Below, one piece after another: positions 6,314 through 11,333 of a stretch of DNA of 11,333 nucleotides. Positions within the stretch are counted from its first letter, which is position 1, and each line of letters starts with the position of its first letter. The translations under genes were made by a program, and so were the position numbers. Source of the DNA: Akkermansiaceae bacterium UBA985 (GTDB lineage: Bacteria; Verrucomicrobiota; Verrucomicrobiia; Verrucomicrobiales; Akkermansiaceae); the NCBI GenBank assembly GCA_002292185.1, contig DBBL01000020.1, positions 1 through 11,333 on the forward strand, written 5' to 3'. Under the pieces are notes generated by a model. That model did no database searches, was not told the origin of the DNA, and saw only the letters and a list, made by a program, of their open reading frames with translations.

Positions 6314-7539
6314 CATTAGCTACCTCTCAAGAGCATTACCCTATTCACAATTTTATTTTCATTTATCTATCTCGACAGTCGCCTATACGCTTTTACTACC
6401 ATTAACAATTTCGCTACCGACCTTTACCTTACGAGTGTTCGGCGCGACCCCACATACATATCGCACAAATTGATACATATTTTGAGACAATGCTTGAGAA
6501 CAAAGCATCCGACTTACACCTCTCAACAAGCAATCCTCCCATCATTCGTATCAACGGGGAGTTGGAGAGGCTTGACGCGCCACCGCTGATCCATGAGGAA
6601 CTACTTTCCATACTCAGCGAAATTTGCCCTGAAGATAAAATGCAACAATTTGAAGAAACGGGAGATGTGGATTTTGGATATGAACTACCAGGAAAGGCTC
6701 GATTCCGTGCTAACTTTTTCAACCAAAAGGATGGCGTAGCTGCAGTCTTCCGAACGATTCCCTCCGAGATTCTGACAGTAAAGCAGCTTGGCTTGCCTGG
6801 CATTTGCCAAAAATTCGCCAAGCTATCCAAGGGGCTCGTTTTGGTCACGGGACCGACCGGCTCCGGCAAATCAACCACCCTTGCTGCCATCATCGACTAC
6901 GCCAACAAGGTTCGCACAGATCATATTCTGACCGTTGAGGATCCCATTGAATTTGCCCACAAATCCAGAGAATCCCTCATCAATCACCGTGAAGTGGGTC
7001 TACACACAGAAACATTCGCATCGGCACTTCGAGCAGCCTCACGTGAAGATCCAGGTATCATACTGGTCGGTGAAATGCGTGACCTCGAAACCATCAATCT
7101 GGCCCTAGAAGCTTCGGCAACAGGTTATCTGGTTTTCGGCACATTGCATACGCCCAGTGCAGCCAAGACCATTGACCGGATCATTGATGTGTTCCCCGCA
7201 AGTCAGCAGAATCAGGTCCGAACGACACTTTCAGAATCCATCAAAGGGGTCATCGCCCAGAACCTTTTTAAACGTATCGACAAACCCGGACGGGTAGCCG
7301 CCTTGGAGATCCTCGTTGTTGATAATGCCATCGCCAATATGATCCGCGAGGAGAAGACTTACCAAATACCGGGGATGATCGAAGTTGGTCAAACCAGAGG
7401 TAACGTGCCCCTCGATGAGGCCATCATGCAGCACTTGCAGGCAGGGCGGATCAGCCCTGACGAAGCATTCGAGAAGTGCATCGATAAAAAACGCTTCTTA
7501 CCTTATCTAACACGCGAGCCTGAGCCATGGGAGCTGTAA
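5237..7539 (+). repeat. tandem gene duplication: pilT copy 1 (5237-6313) and copy 2 (6463-7539)
   Basis: The two copies are direct repeats of exactly 1077 bp each at an offset of 1226 bp, and align codon by codon without an insertion or deletion. By hand count, 44 residues differ over the 349 compared (87 % identity). Many third positions differ throughout, so the duplication is not very recent and both frames have been kept open by selection. The similarity begins at the codon after the copy 1 ATG; the 146 bp between the genes shows no clear copy of the first gene's leader. Confidence 0.9.
6490..7539 (+). CDS. PilT-like ATPase, copy 2 (altered active site, uncertain start)
   Basis: This paralogue of the preceding pilT has 349 residues from the ATG at 6490. 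Homology continues ten codons upstream (AQIDTYFET, 6463-6489), but the codon aligned with the copy 1 start is ATC (6460-6462). No ATG, GTG or TTG occurs in frame back to the stop at 6403. Translation must therefore start at 6490, losing the first strand and part of helix 1, or at a non-canonical ATC, ATA (6454) or ATT (6469). Numbered from 6490, Walker A (121-129), the Asp box and the Walker B glutamate (E195) are intact. DPD has become DPG (G189), and the first His-box histidine is tyrosine (Y213 in TGYLVFGTLHT). It may be a PilU-like accessory ATPase or a regulatory subunit mixed into PilT hexamers. PilU orthology is not implied, because it is far closer to its neighbour. Expression probably depends on read-through from copy 1. 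Confidence 0.85.
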   Translation: MLENKASDLHLSTSNPPIIRINGELERLDAPPLIHEELLSILSEICPEDKMQQFEETGDVDFGYELPGKARFRANFFNQKDGVAAVFRTIPSEILTVKQLGLPGICQKFAKLSKGLVLVTGPTGSGKSTTLAAIIDYANKVRTDHILTVEDPIEFAHKSRESLINHREVGLHTETFASALRAASREDPGIILVGEMRDLETINLALEASATGYLVFGTLHTPSAAKTIDRIIDVFPASQQNQVRTTLSESIKGVIAQNLFKRIDKPGRVAALEILVVDNAIANMIREEKTYQIPGMIEVGQTRGNVPLDEAIMQHLQAGRISPDEAFEKCIDKKRFLPYLTREPEPWEL

Positions 7540-7556
7540 GAAAGAGTCCTCCGAGC

Positions 7557-7583
7557 CTGTCATATACCAACTAGGTCAGACAG
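7557..7583. terminator. stem-loop between convergent pilT copy 2 and the flavoprotein gene
   Basis: CTGTC (7557-7561) pairs with GACAG (7579-7583), and inside it ACC (7566-7568) pairs with GGT (7574-7576). The structure overlaps the flavoprotein's TGA and lies 17 bp after the pilT copy 2 stop. No T run follows on either strand, so function as a terminator is only suggested by position. Confidence 0.2.
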
Positions 7584-9159
7584 CTACTCCGGCAGCTGCC
7601 TCTGCGCACTTGATGCCATCTATCGCAGCAGAGATAATACCTCCGGCATAGCCCGCTCCCTCTGCACAGGGATAGAGGTGCGTAACCTCTGGGTGCTGTA
7701 AATCATCTTCGTTGCGCGGCACACGCAAGGGACTACTTGTGCGCGTTTCGAATCCAATCAAACCCGCCTCTTCGGTTATATAACCGTGCATTCCCTTGCC
7801 AAACTTTCGCAGTCCCGTCTGCATACGAGTGACGACAAAATCAGGCATGATCTCATGCAGTGGCGATGAGCTCAGCCCTGGAAAGTAACTTGTGGCCGGC
7901 AAGCTAGAGGAAATTCTTTTCTCTAGGAAATCGGTAACTCGCTGACCAGGTGCTTTTTGCTTTCCTCCGCCATGAACAGACGCTGCCACCTCCAGTGATT
8001 TCTGGAAGGCCACACCAGAGAGAATTCCATGTTCCCCTTCGAAGGAAGCCGTATCTTCAGGGTCAACACTAACGACCAAGCCACTATTGGCGTAGGCGGA
8101 ATCCCTACGCGATAAAGACATACCGTTGACCACGACCTCGTCATTCTCCGTTGCTGCCGGCACAATAAAACCCCCAGGACACATGCAAAAAGAATGCACC
8201 CCCCTGCCCCCAATCTTACAAGCCAGCCTGTAACTGGCTGCCGGCAATATTCGAGGTCGTTCTTTACCTCTTAGATAGTGGTATTGAATGCTATCAATCA
8301 ATGGCTGCGGATGCTCAATCCTAACACCGACAGCAAAGGTTTTCTTTTCCATCAGGATATGCTCCTCAGCGAGAAGTTGATAAATGTCTCGGGCGCTGTG
8401 ACCCGTGGCAAGAATGACAGCATCACCTATAAACTCGCTTCCGTCGGCAGTTGCCACACCGCGCATTGTTTTACCATCGGCAGAGCGCAACAACTTAACC
8501 ACCTTTGTGCCAAAATGAACCTCACCTCCGGCATCTAATATGCTAGCTCGCATTGCCTTAACCACATTAGGCAACAAATTTGAGCCGATGTGCGGATGCG
8601 CATCAATGAGGATTCTAGACGGAGCTCCATGAGCTACAAATGTCTCATAAACATCACGAACAGGGCCACGCTTCGTGGCTCGGGTATAGAGTTTACCATC
8701 AGAAAAAGTCCCTGCACCCCCCTCTCCAAAGCAGTAATTGGAGTCTTCAATAACCCTTCCTTCTCTCAGCAATGGAGCCAAATCAAAACGACGGGCTGAC
8801 GCATCCTTACCCCGCTCTATGATCACAGGCTTACAGCCCAGCTCAAGCGCACGTAGGGCGGCAAACATTCCGGCCGGCCCGCAACCAATAATAATAATCC
8901 TCTTGGCTGACTCGGAAACCTTTGGGTAATGCGCTAGGCATTCGGGCTCAGGAGGCAAGGCCATCTCAATCCCTACCTCAACCCTCAGCTGCACCTTAAT
9001 GTCTTTCTGCCTGGCATCAATGGAGTGCTTTCGCAAACGCATTTCCTGAATCTGCTTAGGATGCAATCTAAGCTTACGGGCAATTTTCTTCTTCCAGGCC
9101 TCCTTATCCTCAGAAAGATCGATCCCCAGAATAATATCTACTGTCTCGATGCGCTTCAT
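7576..9159 (-). CDS. FAD-dependent oxidoreductase (COG2509-type uncharacterised dehydrogenase)
   Basis: This is a 527-residue soluble flavoprotein. The N-terminal ~75 residues form a small charged domain with a conserved-looking LRLHPKQIQEMRLRKHSIDAR stretch (30-50), ahead of the Rossmann fold. The FAD-binding motif IIGCGPAGMFAA is at 90-101, with the ribose-binding acidic residue E115 at the end of the second strand (VIIERG). NYCFGEGGAGTFSDGKL (141-157), ATGHSARD (251-258), CMCPGG (325-330), ETRTSSPLRVPR (471-482) and YPCAEGAGYAGGI (496-508) are the family's recurring blocks; the last is the second FAD contact. Length is normal. The family is widespread but its physiological substrate is, to my knowledge, not established. 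CMCPGG and the nearby cysteines could be redox-active, but this is inference. It is the last gene of a three-gene minus-strand block, 30 bp after the thioesterase, and it converges on pilT copy 2. No Shine-Dalgarno sequence is visible. Confidence 0.88.
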   Translation of the reverse strand: MKRIETVDIILGIDLSEDKEAWKKKIARKLRLHPKQIQEMRLRKHSIDARQKDIKVQLRVEVGIEMALPPEPECLAHYPKVSESAKRIIIIGCGPAGMFAALRALELGCKPVIIERGKDASARRFDLAPLLREGRVIEDSNYCFGEGGAGTFSDGKLYTRATKRGPVRDVYETFVAHGAPSRILIDAHPHIGSNLLPNVVKAMRASILDAGGEVHFGTKVVKLLRSADGKTMRGVATADGSEFIGDAVILATGHSARDIYQLLAEEHILMEKKTFAVGVRIEHPQPLIDSIQYHYLRGKERPRILPAASYRLACKIGGRGVHSFCMCPGGFIVPAATENDEVVVNGMSLSRRDSAYANSGLVVSVDPEDTASFEGEHGILSGVAFQKSLEVAASVHGGGKQKAPGQRVTDFLEKRISSSLPATSYFPGLSSSPLHEIMPDFVVTRMQTGLRKFGKGMHGYITEEAGLIGFETRTSSPLRVPRNEDDLQHPEVTHLYPCAEGAGYAGGIISAAIDGIKCAEAAAGVAV

Positions 9160-9189
9160 ATTAGTGTGACCAAATGCGATAACTTCCAG

Positions 9190-9537
9190 TTAGGAAATCG
9201 CAAGCTTTACTCCATTTTGGTCCACGTTGACAAAGCTCACACAGGTAGAAAAAATCAAACTCTTCTCCTCATTCCCGCCGCGACTTACTTCCACCTTATA
9301 AGAAACAGACGTGTGGCCTTGCTTCATCTTATTACAATCAATCTCCAAAATAACACCTTCCTCAACACCGTGCCGAAACTCGACATGATCCATGCCTACG
9401 GTAACAAAACGGCTATTGGGATAGTCTAGGCTTGCCGCAATCCAGCACGCTTCATCAACCCAACTTAACATTCTACCACCAAACAAAAAACCGTATTGGT
9501 TTAAGTCACCGGGCATAACAAGATGATGCGTTTTCAT
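9190..9537 (-). CDS. acyl-CoA thioesterase, hotdog fold (YciA/acyl-CoA hydrolase type)
   Basis: This 115-residue protein is predicted to hydrolyse acyl-CoA to free acid and CoA in the cytoplasm. The family signature around the catalytic helix is clear: PGDLNQYGFLFGGRMLSWVDEA (9-30), with N13, the FGG loop (19-21) and the acidic D28 that activates water in this class. The following beta strands (VTVGMDHVEFRHGVEEG, 45-61, and the HTSVSYKVEV strand from 75) match the hotdog sheet. At 115 residues it is shorter than the usual 130-160; the C-terminal tail past the fifth strand is missing. It should act as a dimer or hexamer like its relatives. It sits between the Jag-like gene (20 bp) and the flavoprotein (30 bp) and is probably co-transcribed with both. 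Chain-length preference cannot be read. No Shine-Dalgarno sequence precedes the ATG at 9537. Confidence 0.85.
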   Translation of the reverse strand: MKTHHLVMPGDLNQYGFLFGGRMLSWVDEACWIAASLDYPNSRFVTVGMDHVEFRHGVEEGVILEIDCNKMKQGHTSVSYKVEVSRGGNEEKSLIFSTCVSFVNVDQNGVKLAIS

Positions 9538-9557
9538 AAGTAATGATAAAAAGGAGA

Positions 9558-10007
9558 TTAGGCCTTGGAGACTTCAATGCGCTTGTAACGTGAATCACCC
9601 TTAGGCGAATTCGTCACAATACCATCTATTTCGGCCAAGGTATTATGTGCCAGTCGACGGTAATAAGCATTTAACGGCTTTAACTGGCGCGACTTGCCGT
9701 CCCCTGCTACCTGAAGCGCGATTTCACGAACAGACGCAAGCATCTTTTGCTCTTGATTAGCTCGATAATGATCGCAATCCACCTTCACCCTTGGCGCGTC
9801 TGGGTAGTGCTTGGTTAAGATTCTATTGGTTAAATACTGCAAGTCCTCCAATCGATCACCGTGTTTACCAATCAAGTGCGCTCCCTCGTTGGTCTTGATG
9901 TCAAGACACGGACCATCTTCTGCCTCTGATATTTCCAGCTCAGCCTCAAAACCCAGCTTATTGAGCATGCTGATGAGAATCTTACCTGCTGCTTCAACCT
10001 CGTTCAT
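9558..10007 (-). CDS. Jag/KhpB-like RNA-binding protein (KH + R3H domains, no Jag-N domain)
   Basis: This 149-residue protein is predicted to bind RNA through two domains. A KH-like domain (about 5-85) contains the GxxG loop as IGKHGDRLEDLQYLTNRIL (46-64). An R3H domain follows (about 88-147) with its signature arginine and histidine spaced R-x-x-x-H (R117, H121, in YYRRLAHN), then SPKGDSRYKRIEV. This is the architecture of Jag/KhpB/EloR, which in firmicutes works with KhpA in RNA binding and cell-wall elongation. The N-terminal Jag-N domain and linker of the long forms are absent, and the protein starts straight into the KH domain, as in shorter homologues of many diderms. The usual neighbour yidC is not present here; instead the gene leads a block with a thioesterase and a flavoprotein. 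It is divergent from purL, with 226 bp between the starts. The candidate promoter puts the mRNA start at or next to the ATG. Confidence 0.87.
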   Translation of the reverse strand: MNEVEAAGKILISMLNKLGFEAELEISEAEDGPCLDIKTNEGAHLIGKHGDRLEDLQYLTNRILTKHYPDAPRVKVDCDHYRANQEQKMLASVREIALQVAGDGKSRQLKPLNAYYRRLAHNTLAEIDGIVTNSPKGDSRYKRIEVSKA

Positions 10008-10013
10008 ATGACA

Positions 10014-10042
10014 GTGATAACCAAGCGATCATCAAAGGTCAA
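10014..10042 (-). promoter_or_regulatory. candidate promoter of the Jag-like/thioesterase/flavoprotein block, possibly leaderless
   Basis: On the minus strand TTGACC (10037-10042, five of six consensus bases) and TATCAC (10014-10019, four of six) are exactly 17 bp apart. A normal start six or seven bases downstream falls on the A of the ATG at 10007, so the transcript would lack a 5' leader. The spacing is ideal; the -10 is imperfect. Confidence 0.45.
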
Positions 10043-10125
10043 ACGCCACTTAGTAGATCGCATGCTTTTTACTTAGCCCTCAAATTGGGACTATTACAGA
10101 CGGAATATCGTTTGTTGATTGGAAA

Positions 10126-10131
10126 TATAAT
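10126..10131 (+). promoter_or_regulatory. candidate -10 element for purL
   Basis: A perfect TATAAT lies 102 bp upstream of the purL ATG, on the purL strand, in the divergent gap. The positions 16-18 bp upstream hold no good -35, and there is no TG extension, so it may be chance or depend on an activator. I recognise no purine riboswitch or PurR-type operator in the gap. Confidence 0.25.
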
Positions 10132-10233
10132 TCTGAAAGTGGCGATGCCAGCATCTCTGTCATTAATTCTCTAATTACCCTCGCATTGCTCTTGCCCAAA
10201 TGCCGCCAGCTCCTAGTATGCGGCCTTCCAGCT

Positions 10234-11333
10234 ATGAACCGCGTTTTTGTCGAGAAACAAGCCGAATTCAATACCCAGGCCCGTGAACTTCTTCACGATC
10301 TTAGGGACAATCTTAACATTCAACACCTCAAAAACATCCGCGTCATTCAGCGCTACGATGTTGATGGGCTCACTGAAGAAGAATTTGCAGAGGCCTCGCG
10401 CCTTATTCTTTCCGAGCCACAGGTAGACCTTGTATCCGACCAGCTGATACTAGGTCGTGACGAAACCGCTTTCGCCGTTGAATATTTGCCCGGTCAATAT
10501 GATCAGCGCGCAGACTCCGCTGCCCAGTGCGTTCAGATCCTAACCCAAGGCGCCAAACCTTTGATAGGCTCTGCTCACATCATTGTTCTCCAAGGTGAAC
10601 TTACTGCGGACGAAATCGCACAAGTCAAAGCATACACCATCAACGCTGTTGATTCACGCGAGGCTAGTATGGACATGCCACAATCTCTCGAAGTCCCCGT
10701 GGAGCGACCCAGTGATGTCGAAATCCTCGATGGCTTCACCAACGCGTCAGCCGACGAGCTCTGCACCAAGCGTGACGAGCTAGGCTTAGCCATGTCCCCA
10801 GAAGACCTCATCTTCACACAGTCCTATTTCCGCGATGAAGAAGACCGCAACCCGACCATTACCGAGATCAAGATGCTCGACACCTACTGGTCAGACCACT
10901 GCCGCCATAGCACCTTTGCTACCAAGATCGAATCCGTCGAGTTTGAACAACAAGACATCATCGCCGAGGCTTACGCCAAATATCAAGCGACCCGCGATAT
11001 CGTCTACGGCGCTGACACAGAGCGGCCAGAAACCTTGATGGACATCGCCTTGATTGCGATGAAGGAATTACGTAAAACCGGCGAGCTCGACAACGTCGAG
11101 GTATCAGAGGAAATCAACGCAGCATCAATCGTCGTGCCTGTGGATGTTAATGGAGTCGATGAGGATTGGCTTGTGATGTTTAAGAATGAAACCCACAACC
11201 ACCCCACCGAAATCGAACCTTTCGGCGGAGCCGCTACTTGCCTCGGTGGCTGCATACGCGACCCTCTTTCTGGCCGATCGTATGTCTACCAAGCGATGCG
11301 CGTCACCGGTGCTGCCGATCCACGCACACCATT
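10234..11333 (+). CDS. purL: phosphoribosylformylglycinamidine synthase PurL, single-chain type, N-terminal part
   Basis: This enzyme makes FGAM from FGAR, ATP and glutamine in the fourth step of purine synthesis. The frame opens with ATG at 10234 and stays open to the window end (366 codons); the rest lies outside. The start is supported by homology: MNRVFVEKQAEFNTQA, then LLHDLRDNL and RVIQRYDVDG, is the typical beginning of the roughly 1200-residue Clostridium/Bacteroides-type PurL, a PurS-like domain fused to the synthase. The linker motif DTYWSDHCRHSTF (216-228, H222 and H225) and the ATP/FGAR-binding block KNETHNHPTEIEPFGGAATC (317-336, H321, H323 and E328) are intact. The AATC where many PurL proteins have AATG is, as far as I recall, normal for this subfamily. 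The glutaminase domain should follow at the far C-terminus. It is divergent from the Jag-like gene. The ATG has no Shine-Dalgarno sequence; in-frame codons upstream (from 10057) contain no ATG. Confidence 0.93.
   Translation, partial: MNRVFVEKQAEFNTQARELLHDLRDNLNIQHLKNIRVIQRYDVDGLTEEEFAEASRLILSEPQVDLVSDQLILGRDETAFAVEYLPGQYDQRADSAAQCVQILTQGAKPLIGSAHIIVLQGELTADEIAQVKAYTINAVDSREASMDMPQSLEVPVERPSDVEILDGFTNASADELCTKRDELGLAMSPEDLIFTQSYFRDEEDRNPTITEIKMLDTYWSDHCRHSTFATKIESVEFEQQDIIAEAYAKYQATRDIVYGADTERPETLMDIALIAMKELRKTGELDNVEVSEEINAASIVVPVDVNGVDEDWLVMFKNETHNHPTEIEPFGGAATCLGGCIRDPLSGRSYVYQAMRVTGAADPRTP

Noticed and set aside
6314..6459. a separate promoter or conserved leader for pilT copy 2
   Set aside because: The best pair (TTTATC, 16 bp, TATACG) is poor, and no inverted repeat like that before copy 1 is present. 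Read-through from copy 1 is simpler.
6429..6893. 154-codon antisense frame over the start of pilT copy 2
   Set aside because: A long frame, but fully explained as the complement of conserved pilT codons; no recognisable domain.
10080..10271. 63-codon open frame on the minus strand over the purL start
   Set aside because: It covers the purL N-terminus and the divergent promoter region, has no motif, and purL itself is well supported by homology.
1..11333. mobile elements, CRISPR arrays, toxin-antitoxin or defence genes
   Set aside because: I looked for transposase or integrase motifs, terminal inverted repeats, short regularly spaced repeats and small toxin-like gene pairs on both strands and found none. 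The tRNA has no integrase or duplicated 3' end beside it.

Overview
The window is a compact stretch of bacterial chromosome with moderate GC. It carries nine complete protein genes, two partial genes at the window edges, and one tRNA. The gene set is housekeeping and cell-envelope: RlmB, PilT, a Jag/KhpB-like RNA-binding protein, a single-chain PurL of the Clostridium/Bacteroides type, and a COG2509-type flavoprotein. Together with the PilT style (INHREVG, QIPGMIEVG) and an almost complete lack of Shine-Dalgarno sequences, it suggests a diderm of the PVC group, perhaps Verrucomicrobiota. That placement is inference from protein style, because no rRNA is present. I see no insertion sequence, integrase, CRISPR array or phage gene.

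Layout. (1) 1-387, plus strand: the 3' end of a gene for a small NTF2-like protein. (2) 434-4530, minus strand: an envelope-leaning block. In transcription order it holds a lipoprotein polysaccharide deacetylase, a dynamin-like GTPase with a transmembrane hairpin, RlmB (start 6 bp after the dynamin stop), and, behind its own candidate promoter, a Tat-exported M15/YcbK-like peptidase ending at a candidate terminator. (3) 4531-5233: mostly non-coding, with one tRNA-Gln(UUG), a candidate promoter and a foldable leader. (4) 5234-7539, plus strand: two tandem pilT genes, 87 % identical in protein and collinear without a single indel. The second copy has ATC where the first has its ATG, and differs at two nearly invariant ATPase positions. 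(5) 7576-10007, minus strand: a tight block of Jag-like KH-R3H protein, acyl-CoA thioesterase and FAD-dependent oxidoreductase. (6) 10234 to the end, plus strand: the N-terminal 366 residues of PurL, divergent from the Jag-like gene.

How the genes relate. The pilT pair would power type IV pilus retraction, but no other pilus gene is here. The deacetylase and the M15-like enzyme both act on envelope glycans or peptidoglycan, and the dynamin-like GTPase probably acts on membranes, so region 2 may be an envelope-maintenance cluster. RlmB, the Jag-like protein and the tRNA belong to RNA metabolism and translation, and PurL to purine synthesis. I found no defence or secretion system. The most unusual elements are the altered second PilT, the dynamin-like GTPase with a non-canonical G4 motif, and the lack of Shine-Dalgarno sequences.
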